Assembly: GCA_009838625.1 (NCBI GenBank)
Contig: VXRG01000185.1
Span: forward strand, 1-53,862
Direction of reading: 5' to 3'
DNA length: 53,862 nt
Origin: Caldilineaceae bacterium SB0664_bin_27
GTDB taxonomy: Bacteria; Chloroflexota; Anaerolineae; Caldilineales; Caldilineaceae
The position numbers and the translations under genes were made by a program. Shown piece after piece: positions 33,590-43,286 of the stretch (position 1 is the first letter of the stretch; every line of letters begins with the position of its first letter). The notes under the pieces were generated by a model. That model had not been told where the DNA came from. It made no database searches and saw only the letters and a program-made list of their open reading frames with translations.

Positions 33590-36340
33590 ATGGAAAATGC
33601 GGGATGGAAAAAAGTCGATTATAGCGAACACAAAATGGAACAACTACAAGGCCGCCTAGCCATGCTCAACGAAGCCGTCGAACGCATGGAAGAGAGGCTT
33701 GACATAAAAGGCGTTCTTCAGGAAGTGGTAGACAGTGCGCGGGTGCTGACTGACGCTCGCTACGGTGCAATCGCTATCTGGGCGGATACGCTGCACGACT
33801 TCAGAGTCAATTGGGCGCCAGTGGATGAAGACTATCCTTCCTGGTTCGACCCTTCCGGCAATGCTTTCCCTACGACGTCCTCCTACACACTAACTGACCT
33901 AGTTCCCGGATGTCACTATAAGGTGCGAGTGCGCGCCCGCTACGGCGGGTATTCCGGCGATTGGCGTGAAATAGTCGAGCCTGTCGTCGCGGACTCTGCA
34001 GTCAGAGGCAAGGCGAAATACACGGAAGTCTTTTCCGCCATGCCGACTAATGAGCAACTTTCCAATGCGGTCGGCGCGTTGAGCGGGGCAAGCAGTCAGC
34101 CGGGAGAACTCACAGTGTCGTGGGAAGCACCAGACGGTTCGGGGTGGCCCTACGACCTCTTCACTACCGGGATGAGTGCTACAGAGCATCAGATACTGGA
34201 GGAGACGCCGGAGAGAGGGCAGGCTTTTTCATTCCTCAATATGCTTTCGGAACCACTGAGAATCTCTGACTTCCGCCGCTACGATAAGATAAAGGATCTC
34301 TCCAGACTTTGTCCTCATCCCGCGAGTTGCTTGCTAGCCGCGCCGATTCGTCATAATGGGTCAGACGTAGGAAGCATTTATCTGGACAAGGAGAAAGAGG
34401 GGCAGGAGTTCACGCAAGAGGACGAAGAGATCCTTAAGTTACTTGCATCCCAGTCGGCTGGGCTAATCGTCAGCAGGCACCTCAACAGCGGAGAACAGCT
34501 GGCCAGGGCCGACATGAAGACCGTGATAGACACCTCGCCGGTTGGCGTCGCTGTCTTTTTCGCCTTGTCGGGAGATCCGAGGTCTATCAACCGGGAAGCG
34601 GTAAGAATCATCCAAAGCCTCGAACTGTCAAATCGCCCATTGAGAGAAATTCTAAGTGTCTTGAGGGTTCGCAGGGCCGACGGTCGAGAAATGTTGCTCA
34701 GGGAGTTTATCATCGAGCAGTACTATCGCGACGGCGAGAAGCTGTTGGCAGAGGAGTTGGTCCTGTCCGTGCCCGATGGTCGCTCGACAACCGTTCTGAC
34801 AAACGTTTCTCAATTGCGTTTGCAGTATAGGAAGGCGAAGTCAGTAGTCGTAATCATGCAGGACATGACACCGTTGGAAGAGTTGGATAAGCATCGAGCC
34901 GAATTTCTGGGAATGGTGAGCCACGAACTGCGGACGCCACTGACCTCCATCAGAGGTTCGGCCCTCACTTTGCGAGAATCACTGAACACGCTAGATCCAG
35001 CCGAAATGTCCCAGTTTGTTCGCATCATCGAAGAGCAGGCCAATCGGATGCGCGATCTGATTAGCGAACTTCTGGACGTGGCGCGGATCGAGACGGGTTC
35101 GCTTTCTGTCACTCCTGAACCGACGGATGTGCTCGTTCTGGTAGACGAGTCCAGGAACACATTCCTGGGTGGGGGTGGGAGGGACAGTGTGACCATTGAT
35201 GTGGGGACAAACCTACCCCTGGTGATGGCGGACAGACGGCGTATTGTACAGGTCCTGGAGAACCTTCTTTCCAACGCAGCCAAGTATTCACACGAGCAGT
35301 CCGTCATTCGGGTGAATGCCGCGCTAGTTGTTGGCCATGTTGCAATTTCGGTTGCTGACGAAGGCCGAGGGGTATCGCCAGAGCAAATTCCGTACCTATT
35401 TCGAAAGTTTGCCAGAATCGACGTTGGCAAGGGAATCCGCAAAACCGTCGGCTCTGGACTGGGCCTTGCCATCTGCAAAGGAATCGTGGAGTCGCACGGC
35501 GGGCGAATCTGGGCCGAGAGCGATGGGCCTGACATGGGAACAAGGTTTACTTTTACGCTGCCCGTCGTCGATGAGGAGGTAAATGAAGCTGCAAGAAAGA
35601 TCTCTTTGCACTCTAAAGAGACAGGCTTTTCGGAAAGGCAGCCGATGCGGATTCTAGCGGTGGATGACGATCCACGCACTCTCAGATTCTTGCGCGATGT
35701 TCTATCAAAAGCGGGTTATGATCCTGTCGTGACTGGCAACCCCAATGAAGTGCGCAAGCTAGTTCAGTCTGAACAGCCACACTTGGTCCTACTGGACCTG
35801 ATGCTGCCGGGTATGGATGGAATCAAATTGATGCAGACCATACTGGCCACTACCGATGTGCCGGTCATTTTCCTATCCGCCTACGGCAGAGACGAAGTTA
35901 TCGCCAGTGCCCTGGAGTCAGGGGCAACCGATTACATTGTCAAGCCCTTTTCCCCGACTGAATTAGTTGCCAGGGTCGGGGCAGCCCTGCGCAGGCCATC
36001 AGGGCCGGTTCAGAAGGACCTTTCAGAGCAGTTCGTGCTGGGAGACCTGATCATTAAATACCCTGAACGCAGAGTGAATATAGCCGGGCGTCCGGTCCGG
36101 CTGACCGCTACCGAATTCAATCTTCTCTATGCACTCTCGACCAATGCCGGGCAAGTGCTTACCCACTCGGAACTGTTGCAAAAAGTATGGGATATGGACC
36201 ACAGCAGCGACAGGAGCGTTATCCGCACCTATATAAGAAGGCTCCGCCTCAAATTGGGAGACGATGCCGAAAATCCCACATATATCTTCGCCGAGCCTCG
36301 CGTCGGCTACCGCATGCCGAGCACTGGTTCTCGTGATTGA
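33590..36340 (+). CDS. Hybrid histidine kinase with FN3-interrupted GAF domain, receiver and winged-helix output
   Basis: The 916-residue soluble protein has a coiled-coil start, a GAF domain split by ~117 inserted residues (71-187), a PAS-like part (~305-435), HisKA with SHELRTPLT (His445), an ATPase domain (LLSNAAKY, DEGRGV, GSGLGLAI), a receiver (Asp736 in LVLLDLMLPG, Lys785 in IVKPFSP) and an OmpR-type winged helix (~815-912). Kinase, receiver and DNA-binding output in one chain is uncommon. The insert reads as a fibronectin type III unit (FRVNWAPVDEDYPSW, SYTLTDLVPG, YKVRVRARYGG). GAF residues resume at TTGMSATEHQ. GGAG precedes the ATG. Confidence 0.88.
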   Translation: MENAGWKKVDYSEHKMEQLQGRLAMLNEAVERMEERLDIKGVLQEVVDSARVLTDARYGAIAIWADTLHDFRVNWAPVDEDYPSWFDPSGNAFPTTSSYTLTDLVPGCHYKVRVRARYGGYSGDWREIVEPVVADSAVRGKAKYTEVFSAMPTNEQLSNAVGALSGASSQPGELTVSWEAPDGSGWPYDLFTTGMSATEHQILEETPERGQAFSFLNMLSEPLRISDFRRYDKIKDLSRLCPHPASCLLAAPIRHNGSDVGSIYLDKEKEGQEFTQEDEEILKLLASQSAGLIVSRHLNSGEQLARADMKTVIDTSPVGVAVFFALSGDPRSINREAVRIIQSLELSNRPLREILSVLRVRRADGREMLLREFIIEQYYRDGEKLLAEELVLSVPDGRSTTVLTNVSQLRLQYRKAKSVVVIMQDMTPLEELDKHRAEFLGMVSHELRTPLTSIRGSALTLRESLNTLDPAEMSQFVRIIEEQANRMRDLISELLDVARIETGSLSVTPEPTDVLVLVDESRNTFLGGGGRDSVTIDVGTNLPLVMADRRRIVQVLENLLSNAAKYSHEQSVIRVNAALVVGHVAISVADEGRGVSPEQIPYLFRKFARIDVGKGIRKTVGSGLGLAICKGIVESHGGRIWAESDGPDMGTRFTFTLPVVDEEVNEAARKISLHSKETGFSERQPMRILAVDDDPRTLRFLRDVLSKAGYDPVVTGNPNEVRKLVQSEQPHLVLLDLMLPGMDGIKLMQTILATTDVPVIFLSAYGRDEVIASALESGATDYIVKPFSPTELVARVGAALRRPSGPVQKDLSEQFVLGDLIIKYPERRVNIAGRPVRLTATEFNLLYALSTNAGQVLTHSELLQKVWDMDHSSDRSVIRTYIRRLRLKLGDDAENPTYIFAEPRVGYRMPSTGSRD

Positions 36341-36510
36341 TTTCCTTTTCAATGATAGAAAACGCAATGGGCACCCGTCGGACACCAGAATCCGAATGCC
36401 AGTCTTTGCATTGCGCGCACAGACGCGACAAAGCGCCGTATTAAGATGTTTTGACCTCAATTCGAGCAATGTCGTGAAGTAGAGGTTAGGTAGGCCGCTT
36501 CTTTCGCCTC

Positions 36511-37458
36511 TTACCAGTTGGGATCATTGACAGCCAAGTCAAGCTTTTCACTGCAGAGGTCCAGGAGGCCCGCGCCTACCTCGAGAGAATCGATGTCGAA
36601 GTTGTCTATGCCCGCGGCGAGCTGATCTATTGCCGCGTCACAATAAGATAGCGCGTCGACAGTAAGGTCATGAAATCTCTTCAAATTTTCGGGAGGCGTC
36701 AGGCCCTGAATGTCCTCATAGGCTACCTTTAGTGCCGCCATCGCGATTCCTACTCTTGTCTTCCAATCGTCACTCAACATCAGGAGCGGGTTTTCGCCTG
36801 CCTCGATGAATAGGTCTCCGATAAGCTCCATCGATTCAGCTATGCCCCAATCGCTAACGAAAATCTCCCCAATACTGGCCCGGTATGCGTACTCCTTCAG
36901 AACATCCGGCGTAGGCGTGCTGGTCGGCTTGGAAGTGGCCGTAGGGATCGGTGTGGGAGTAGGAACGACCTGCACGTCGTCGGCATAGCTCGCCGTCACA
37001 TACGATGCATAAACCCACGCTGCTTGCCCCTCGTAGTCAATCTGCCACCAGTCCCCATTTAGGTTCTTGCCGGTTATGTTGAACTCCGTACCAGCTTCGG
37101 CTGTGCCAAGTACACCGTGTTGAGTGCCAGGCCCTCGCCGGATGTTCATTCTGCGTTGGATCGTTAGGGAAGGATCGGGCAATTGGGCAGTAGGTGAAGG
37201 AGAAGCGGTAGCAGTGTGTGTTGCTGTCGTTGTCGCAGTAGTGGTCGCCGTTGCCGTTGGTGTTGGGACAATTGCTGTCTCGACCGCCGCCAGACGCTGG
37301 GCCAGATCGTCTTGTGTGGTAAAGAGACCGGCAACCTCAGCAGCCAGGCCTTCGACCTGTGCGGATAGGCCTTCAAGAGTAAGATCGCCTTGGGCCATGA
37401 GCACCCCGGGCACGACCAGCGCCAGAGCGGCGATCACGATGATCGTTTGACGTTTCAT
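36511..37458 (-). CDS. Secreted SH3-domain protein with Thr/Pro-rich linkers
   Basis: ATG 37458 (AGGAGA upstream) opens a signal peptide MKRQTIIVIAALALVVPGVL with cleavage near AQG. Then come a leucine/valine coiled coil (~25-60), a Thr/Pro/Ala linker, a bacterial SH3 domain (MNIRRGPGTQHGVLGTAEAG to WVYASYV), a second Thr/Pro linker and a ~110-residue helical C-terminal domain ending NDPNW. Bacterial SH3 domains often bind cell-wall or surface ligands. The longer open frame upstream is not needed. No enzymatic residues are seen. Confidence 0.8.
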   Translation of the reverse strand: MKRQTIIVIAALALVVPGVLMAQGDLTLEGLSAQVEGLAAEVAGLFTTQDDLAQRLAAVETAIVPTPTATATTTATTTATHTATASPSPTAQLPDPSLTIQRRMNIRRGPGTQHGVLGTAEAGTEFNITGKNLNGDWWQIDYEGQAAWVYASYVTASYADDVQVVPTPTPIPTATSKPTSTPTPDVLKEYAYRASIGEIFVSDWGIAESMELIGDLFIEAGENPLLMLSDDWKTRVGIAMAALKVAYEDIQGLTPPENLKRFHDLTVDALSYCDAAIDQLAAGIDNFDIDSLEVGAGLLDLCSEKLDLAVNDPNW

Positions 37459-37895
37459 GTGAGAAAATCTCCTGTGATGATTAACCTGAGTAGGGGACAC
37501 CCCGCACTTAAGACCTTCGCATCGCCAGGATCGGCCCATTTATCAACCGTCTCCTCGTAATTGAACATGGCTTCGTCCCAGGTGCCCTCTGGATCTCCGA
37601 TATGGCAAAGGGCCTCTCCCTCATCAACTGCTCTTGGGGACTTCCATTTCGGTTCCGCGGCCTCAAGACAGGTTACGAGACTGGTAACGCCAGTTGAGAG
37701 ATTGGGCGGGGCCTCGGCCAATCTCTCAAGCGCAATCTAGTCCTGCGCCAGCGAAGCCCTTTGCAAGAGCACGGCCAACTCCACATTGAGGACGAAATAA
37801 CGATTCTTGCTAGCTTCCTCTTTGTGGTTGTTTGATTGGGTCCTGACGAGGGCCGAGAAGGCTGCCTCCCTTATTGTAGAACAATCGTAGAACAT
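37455..37895 (-). pseudogene. Nonsense-broken helical-repeat-like gene
   Basis: A frame from ATG 37895 to 37455 has one in-frame TAG at 37737-37739. Flanking it are MFYDCSTIREAAFSALVRTQ, NRYFVLNVELAVLLQRASLA and, after the stop, IALERLAEAPPNLSTGVTSL and GDPEGTWDEAMFNYEETVDK. The leucine- and alanine-rich spacing recalls TPR-like repeats. Family unknown. It runs into the SH3 gene's start region, so its natural 3' end may be lost. No ribosome site is seen at the ATG. Confidence 0.4.
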
Positions 37896-37989
37896 TTTTG
37901 GTGACAGTAGTGTGACAATAAGGCATTTTCAATAACAGTTTGATGTCAGCCTTTCCGCTAGTGAAGACTCAGAGACTAACCTGCCACCA

Positions 37990-38400
37990 AGAACTGGTCC
38001 AGGTACTATGTTAGAGTTGGGCCGTAGAAAGGGGGGATATGGCTAGGAGGAGACATACGCCGGGGCAGGTAATCAAAAAAGCTCCGAGAGGCTGAGGTGG
38101 CGATAGCCGAGGGCAGCAAAGTGGCTGAGGCTGCGCGCCGGATAGGCGTGACCGAGCAGACCATCTATCGCTGGCGCAGCGAGTACGGAGTCTCAGGATC
38201 GACCAGGCCAGACGCCTGAAGCGTCTGGAGTTGGAGAACAGACGCCTGAGGAGAGCGGTGGCGGAGCTGACGCTGGACAACCAGATACTGCGGGAAGCGT
38301 CCGAGGGAAACTTCTGAGTCCTTCACGCCGTCGCCACAGTGTGTTGACCACGTGAAGGCGCTCTTTGGGCTGTCGGCCACCGGCGCCTGAAGCCTTCTTG
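37990..38400 (+). mobile_element. Decayed IS3-family (IS401/IS51-like) element
   Basis: A left end with GAACTGGTCCAGGTACTATG precedes OrfA (38039-38317) and a short, frameshifted start of OrfB (SPSRRRHS, DHVKALFGLS). Beyond ~38400 no transposase remains. It is a different IS3 subgroup from the element at 31.2-32.1 kb. Confidence 0.7.
38039..38317 (+). pseudogene. IS3 OrfA with two frameshifts
   Basis: Read across frames the protein is MARRRHTPGQVIKK, then LREAEVAIAEGSKVAEAARR, IGVTEQTIYRWRSEYG, and ELENRRLRRAVAELTLDNQI ending ASEGNF. The frame changes at the A6 run near 38073 and again near the YG of the helix-turn-helix end. It is a textbook OrfA of the IS3 family, but dead. Confidence 0.75.
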
Positions 38401-38547
38401 CCTGCTGACCCTGTCCCAGTCATTGTCGGACTAACATAACAAGTGGTACAAACATCGAGGGCAGGTCACCATTTCTATGCGGTTACGACAACAGAACACC
38501 ATTGGGCGGGCTGAAAGAAAAACTGAACTATTGGAGAGTAGGCAAGA

Positions 38548-38979
38548 ATGATGGAAGAGCTACTGGCGAGGATACTAAATGAATGCCTCTTGGGTCATTG
38601 AAACACTACCGCGCTTGTATTATTTGCCGCCACTCTGTGCTTCTTTACATGGCGCCTTGCCGTCGAAACCAAGATGTTAGGACGGATACAAATTGAACCC
38701 AGAGTCAGTGTCAGGGCTGAGTGGGATCGTGAAGGTTCTTATGATCTGGTAGTTTCTAACACAGAACTTGGGCCGGCCAAAAATGTTAAGTGCGATTTTG
38801 AGGGCGACAACACCCATTTTCTCAACACCCGTGTCTTGGGAAACGCGCCATTAGTTGACCAGTTGCATTTTGTCAGTTGCGGTATCGACCATTTAGAGCC
38901 TGGACAAACTTGCAGGTATCTCATTGGAGGAGTAGCTTCCTTAGAGAAGATACACTATGCGACCGAGAAAAAAGGTTGA
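38548..38979 (+). pseudogene. Nonsense-broken small membrane protein
   Basis: From ATG 38548 the frame reads MMEELLARILNECLLGH, TGA at 38599-38601, then a membrane segment TTALVLFAATLCFFTWRLAV and a ~100-residue soluble domain (IQIEPRVSVRAEWDREG, ending YATEKKG). TGG-to-TGA is the simplest explanation. The soluble part resembles hypothetical proteins with an N-terminal anchor; I cannot name it. The second half (38674-38979) could be translated from an internal start, but without the anchor. No intact gene occurs between here and the IS3 relic. Confidence 0.5.
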
Positions 38980-39289
38980 AGAAAACTAGATCCAATCAGA
39001 GGAAAGTTGGCAAAACGTAGCAGTTACTCCGATTGTTAGAATCGTGATCAATTCCCAAATATTTTGTACGCTGTTGAATTCCAGTCATTTTGTTCCTACC
39101 TGATCTTGCCTTCCCATTTCAATCCTGAATCGCGGGAAAGCTGACCTGTTAGGCCGACACCTCAGGGCGGCGGTTATTGTCCTAGAATGCAAACACAATG
39201 ACCAGAAAACAATACAAGACAGTTTTCGCTCTGCGCGTGTCGTCTGTTTGAGGAGCAATGATTTCGACACCTTGATTGGCTATGCGAAG
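38980..39289. other. 310-bp region with dispersed repeat copy 2
   Basis: Holds copy 2 of the 59-bp repeat (39222-39280), which reads DFDTLIG in one frame. The rest shows no gene. It borders the 3' end of the HD gene. Confidence 0.45.
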
Positions 39290-39964
39290 TCAAAGCTGAC
39301 CTGTCATTTCGGCGTCCAGCTGCTCGAAATAGCGGGACATGAATCTGTGCCTCTGCTCTCCGATCTCTCGAGCCGAGGGCGTATAAAGGGTTGCCAGAAT
39401 GCGGCGAAGCTTGTATACGTATTCGTGGACGGGTGTGTATTCGGGGCCGTCCGGTTGGGCGTGATCGGGCGGGGCCTCAGCTACGGGCTGGTTCCAGAGC
39501 CGGCCGCCGTAGCTGCCGGCGTGGGCGAAGGCCCTGGCAACACCGATGGCCCCGATGCTGTCCAGTTTGTCGGCATCATAGAGACATTTCGCCTCTAGAG
39601 TCTGCGGTTGCACGGTGCGGTCACGGTAGCGGTGGGCCTGGATGCAGTGGATTACGCTTTCAATGCGAGGTTCATCCATGCCGGAGGCGCGCAGGTAATC
39701 GGCAGTGAAGCCGGCTGCGGAGATGTGATGGTCCGTGCGGCCGCTTCCTGAAATGGGCAGATCGTGGAGCAGAGCCGCTGCTCTTACTACCCCTTCATTT
39801 GCGCTTTCGGCCCGCGCAATTCGAATTCCCAGTTTCGTCACCCGCAACACATGGTCAAAGTCGTGGGCGGCGTCGCCGGACGAATACAGTTGACGGACTT
39901 TGGCTTCGCTCAGGTTTTCAGAGACAGATTCCTGACGTGATGAAGCTCTCTTTGCGGCGGCCAT
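39290..39964 (-). CDS. HD-domain phosphohydrolase
   Basis: The 224-residue product starts at ATG 39964. HD-superfamily motifs are [10 protein letters not shown] (first His-Asp), ALLHDLP (HD pair), and later [11 protein letters not shown] and [19 protein letters not shown]. It should bind metals and hydrolyse nucleotides or phosphoesters. It follows the glycosyltransferase gene in the same direction with a 43-base gap. The longer open frame upstream overlaps that gene and is not supported. Confidence 0.85.
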   Translation of the reverse strand: MAAAKRASSRQESVSENLSEAKVRQLYSSGDAAHDFDHVLRVTKLGIRIARAESANEGVVRAAALLHDLPISGSGRTDHHISAAGFTADYLRASGMDEPRIESVIHCIQAHRYRDRTVQPQTLEAKCLYDADKLDSIGAIGVARAFAHAGSYGGRLWNQPVAEAPPDHAQPDGPEYTPVHEYVYKLRRILATLYTPSAREIGEQRHRFMSRYFEQLDAEMTGQL

Positions 39965-40007
39965 TAGAACCTTCAAAGTGGTCCGGAGTGGAAGTCGTTT
40001 GCGGCTG

Positions 40008-41198
40008 TCAACGGGTAACGAAGTCTTCCAGGCAGGCCAGCAGGCGCCGGCGAAAGGCGTCCCGGCTGAATCGTTCCGCTTGCGTGCGGCAGTCGGCAGG
40101 GTTGTAGCTATGGACATCAAAGCGTTCGACAGCCTCTCGCAGCAGTTCCGGTTCTTGCTCTGTGAAAAACTCACCGGTCTTACCGGGAATGACCGTATCC
40201 AGGGCTCCCCCGCCTTGAAATGCGATTACAGGGCGGCCAACGCTCATCGCTTCGACCGGCGCGATTCCGAAGTCCTCCAGGCCAGGAAAGAGGAAGGCCT
40301 TGCAACCCCGCATCAGCTCCAACTGCCTTTCGGCGGGCTGCCAACCGAGGAAGGAGACATTCGGCCCGGCAAGTTCTTCGAGAGACTGTCTGGCTCGACC
40401 ACTTCCGACCACGATAAGGCGTTCGTGCGGCAGGTCCTTGAATGCCCTTACAGCCAGATCGATACGTTTATAGGGGATCAAGCGGCTGACGATCAGAAAG
40501 TAGTTTCCTACTGGTACCGATGGGTCCGGCGTGAAGCGTTGGGTATCGACAGGTGGATGCACGACGATGCTGTCACGCCCATAGATAGTGCGGATGCGCT
40601 CCTGCACTGTGCTGCTAATCGCAATGAAAAAGTCGACCTTCTGGGCGGCGGCGTAGTCCCAACGCCGCAGCAGCGCCAGAACTGGTCTCAGCCCAAGGTC
40701 CAGCAGTCCCCCGATTTGCTCCCGATGACGGTACTGGTCGTAGAGCCAGAGAAACCGGGTTGGCGTCAGGCAGTAACAGACGTGCAAGGCCTTCCGCCGA
40801 CCGTTTCGGGCCCGCACCCCATGGCAGAAGCCGCTCTTGTTGCTGAGTACCAAGTCAAAACCGCTAAGATCAGTTCTCTGAAACGCGGCAGGATAGAGAG
40901 GGAGATAGGCCTGGTGGTGGTCGGTCACGCCCGGCAGGCGCTGCATGAACGTTGTGCGGATGGTCCACTGCCTGTACGAGTCGGGCAGCTTGTCCGGACC
41001 GTACATGCTCGTGAAGACCGGCGCACCCGGGAAGAGATCGACGAGCTCTTCCAGTACGTTTTCCGCCCCTCCCATCTGATTGAGCCAGTCGTGGACCAGG
41101 GCCACGCGCAGGCGGCGACGCCAGTCGACAGAGTCCGGGTCGATATTGGAAGTGCGGCGACTGTCAGGCGTCGGCTCGTCTTGAGCGCTCACCGGCAA
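40008..41198 (-). CDS. GT4-family glycosyltransferase
   Basis: The 396-residue protein has a GT-B fold with [19 protein letters not shown] near the N-terminus, [19 protein letters not shown], and the donor-binding [20 protein letters not shown] (E-x7-E) with [10 protein letters not shown]. It transfers a sugar from a nucleotide donor to an unknown acceptor, commonly for surface polysaccharide. The start is TTG 41198 (or GTG 41192). It follows the chorismate mutase gene by four bases, implying cotranscription although the roles differ. Confidence 0.9.
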   Translation of the reverse strand: MPVSAQDEPTPDSRRTSNIDPDSVDWRRRLRVALVHDWLNQMGGAENVLEELVDLFPGAPVFTSMYGPDKLPDSYRQWTIRTTFMQRLPGVTDHHQAYLPLYPAAFQRTDLSGFDLVLSNKSGFCHGVRARNGRRKALHVCYCLTPTRFLWLYDQYRHREQIGGLLDLGLRPVLALLRRWDYAAAQKVDFFIAISSTVQERIRTIYGRDSIVVHPPVDTQRFTPDPSVPVGNYFLIVSRLIPYKRIDLAVRAFKDLPHERLIVVGSGRARQSLEELAGPNVSFLGWQPAERQLELMRGCKAFLFPGLEDFGIAPVEAMSVGRPVIAFQGGGALDTVIPGKTGEFFTEQEPELLREAVERFDVHSYNPADCRTQAERFSRDAFRRRLLACLEDFVTR

Positions 41199-41202
41199 CC
41201 GC

Positions 41203-41538
41203 CTAGGTCGAAGTCTGAGGGGAGGTGTCCCTCAGCTCTGCACTGTTCCTCTCTGATAGAGAGGACAGTTCTACTCTGATGAAGTGATCGACCAGTTTAC
41301 GAAAGAGAGACTCTATCAAGTCCGGGTCAACGCCTTCGGATTCAGCCCACTGGCGACGGGCCGCCAGCATGCTGCGCTGGCGCTCGCGAGCGTGCACTTC
41401 CTCCTGATTACGCTTGAAGCCGGCTGCTGCGTGCACGTAGTCTTGTCGTTGACTGATTATGGCGACAAGCAGATTGTCCAACCGGTCTATTTCTGATCGG
41501 ACTTCGTCGAGAGAGTTGCAGTTCTGGGGATCTGGCAT
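41203..41538 (-). CDS. Chorismate mutase, AroQ type
   Basis: From ATG 41538 (AAAGG site eight bases upstream) the protein has ~111 residues, the size of AroQ chorismate mutases, which convert chorismate to prephenate. Features: LDEVRSEIDRLDNLLVAIIS with the initial Arg and Asp, RQDYVHAAAGFKRNQEEVHA, then R-x-R and WAESEGVDPDLIESLFRKLV with the catalytic-type residues. An isochorismate-pyruvate lyase of the same fold is the main alternative. It forms a likely operon with the glycosyltransferase and HD genes. Confidence 0.82.
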   Translation of the reverse strand: MPDPQNCNSLDEVRSEIDRLDNLLVAIISQRQDYVHAAAGFKRNQEEVHARERQRSMLAARRQWAESEGVDPDLIESLFRKLVDHFIRVELSSLSERNSAELRDTSPQTST

Positions 41539-41863
41539 GGTGAGACCTTTTGAAGCGAACGGGGAGATCACCTGATTTCGGGAAGAATTCTACCCCAGAC
41601 ACTTTCAAGAACAAAGCGGAGGTGCAATTGCACAGGTCAGGTACGCGACAAAAAGACAGGACATCGAATCCGCCCGAAGAAGCTGCATTGGGAATGCGCT
41701 CTGATAAATTGGCCAAGTGACAGCTGGGGCCACGTTTGGCCCAGTGCCGGAATGTACGCAGGCGATGACGAGCCGAGCGAGCACGGCTCTTGACCGTCGG
41801 CTTGGCACTACAGTAGAATGCGCCGAACAGTCGGAAAACCTCGAAATCCCAGGAGCAGTGAGA
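41539..41863. other. Divergent intergenic region with a peptidase promoter
   Basis: 325 bases between divergent chorismate mutase and peptidase genes. A plus-strand promoter lies at 41790-41819. No gene is supported in the remainder. Confidence 0.5.
41790..41819 (+). promoter_or_regulatory. Candidate promoter of the M20 peptidase gene
   Basis: TTGACC (41790-41795) and TAGAAT (41814-41819) are spaced by 18 bases. A start near 41826 would give a ~38-base leader before the ATG at 41864 with its AGGAG site. Confidence 0.55.
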
Positions 41864-43246
41864 ATGGCCTCTTACCAGAGCTACCTTGAGGAACATCAGG
41901 ACCGGTTTCTCGCGGAACTGATTGAATTCCTGCGTATTCCAAGCATCTCAGCCCTTCCGGAGCGAGCCGAAGACGTAGCGCGTGCGGGCGAGTGGGTCGC
42001 ACAACGATTGACGGCAGCAGGTGTAGAGAACGTAGCGGTCTTGCCGACTGACGGCCATCCGGTCGTTTATGGCGACTGGCTGCATGCCACCGACAGGCCG
42101 ACCATCATGATATACGGTCACTTCGACGTGCAGCCCGTTGACCCGGTTGAACTGTGGACAAACCCGCCCTTCGAGCCGACAGTAAAAGGAGACAGGGTTT
42201 ATGCACGCGGGGCATCTGACGACAAAGGCAATATGCTGGCACCGATACTTGCCGTCGAGGCGCTCTTAAAGGGGGAAGGGGAGGCGCCAGTCAATCTTAA
42301 GTTCTGTTTCGAAGGCCAAGAGGAGATCGGCAGTCCGAATATTCCTGATTTCATGCCCCAGCACACCGAGCGCTTTGCCTGTGATCTCGCGGTTAGCGCT
42401 GACGGCGGGCAGTTCAGCGAGACGGAACCGATCCTGCTAATGTCTCTGCGGGGCGTCTGCGGGCTGCAGATCGATGTCCATGGCGCTACTTCGGACCTCC
42501 ACTCCGGTCTGCACGGCGGCCGCATACAGAATCCTATTCACGCTTTGACACAGATCCTGGGATCGTTGCGACGCGCTGACGGCACAGTAGCTGTAGAAGG
42601 ATTCTATGATGATGTCGTGGAGCTAACGCCGGATGAGCGCGCCGCGGTCGCCCTCGTTCCCTTCGATGGCGACCATTACCTGAAGGATCTGGGCCTGGAG
42701 GAGGAGTTCGGCGAGCCGGGCTATACGAACCGTGAGCGCGGCTGGGTGCGGCCCACACTGGAGATGAACGGCATCTGGGGTGGATTCCAGGAGGAGGGAA
42801 TCAAGACGGTTCTTCCCAACTCGGCGCACGCCAAAGTAACCTGCCGCCTGGTGGCCGACCAGGACCCGGCTCGCATCATCGCCCTTTTGAAGGAGCACGT
42901 AACCCAACATGCTCCTCCAGGGGTGAGAGTAGAGGTGACTCCACTGTCAATTCTGGGCCGACCCTACAGTATTTCGGCCAGTCATTGGGGCAACCGGGCC
43001 GCGGCGACAGTACTGAAGGAGATGTACGGGCGCGAACCATACCAGACCCGCAGCGGCGGGAGCATCCCCATTACTGGCGTCTTTCGTGAGCAGCTGGGTG
43101 TGGATACAATAAGCTTCGGTTTTGGCATCGAAGACGAGAACTTTCACGCGCCGGACGAGTTTTTCCGGCTGGCAAGTTTTCGAAAGAGCCAAGTCGCCTA
43201 CTGTAAGTTGCTCGCCGAGCTTGGGAAGTCTGCGCCGCAAATGTGA
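41864..43246 (+). CDS. M20-family metallodipeptidase
   Basis: The 460-residue enzyme has the dinuclear-zinc set: His86 in YGHFDVQP, Asp119 in GASDDKGN, and the catalytic EEIGS near 153. Later GLHGGRIQNP and RSGGSIP mark the dimerisation and substrate-binding parts. It belongs to the dipeptidase/carnosinase-like branch and hydrolyses dipeptides in the cytoplasm. The ATG has AGGAG eight bases upstream. The frame opens earlier (41717), but that region holds the promoter. Confidence 0.92.
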   Translation: MASYQSYLEEHQDRFLAELIEFLRIPSISALPERAEDVARAGEWVAQRLTAAGVENVAVLPTDGHPVVYGDWLHATDRPTIMIYGHFDVQPVDPVELWTNPPFEPTVKGDRVYARGASDDKGNMLAPILAVEALLKGEGEAPVNLKFCFEGQEEIGSPNIPDFMPQHTERFACDLAVSADGGQFSETEPILLMSLRGVCGLQIDVHGATSDLHSGLHGGRIQNPIHALTQILGSLRRADGTVAVEGFYDDVVELTPDERAAVALVPFDGDHYLKDLGLEEEFGEPGYTNRERGWVRPTLEMNGIWGGFQEEGIKTVLPNSAHAKVTCRLVADQDPARIIALLKEHVTQHAPPGVRVEVTPLSILGRPYSISASHWGNRAAATVLKEMYGREPYQTRSGGSIPITGVFREQLGVDTISFGFGIEDENFHAPDEFFRLASFRKSQVAYCKLLAELGKSAPQM

Positions 43247-43286
43247 GAGTCAGGCAAGAGGCATCACAGCGGGCAGTAAGGGGCAG

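Noticed and set aside
22777..39000. Stop-codon recoding (pyrrolysine, selenocysteine or altered code) for the in-frame stops
   Set aside because: TAA, TAG and TGA all occur, neighbours use normal stops, and no tRNA or recoding element is visible. Pseudogenes or errors explain it better.
39978..41279. Plus-strand 433-codon frame
   Set aside because: Antisense of the glycosyltransferase, whose motifs are complete.
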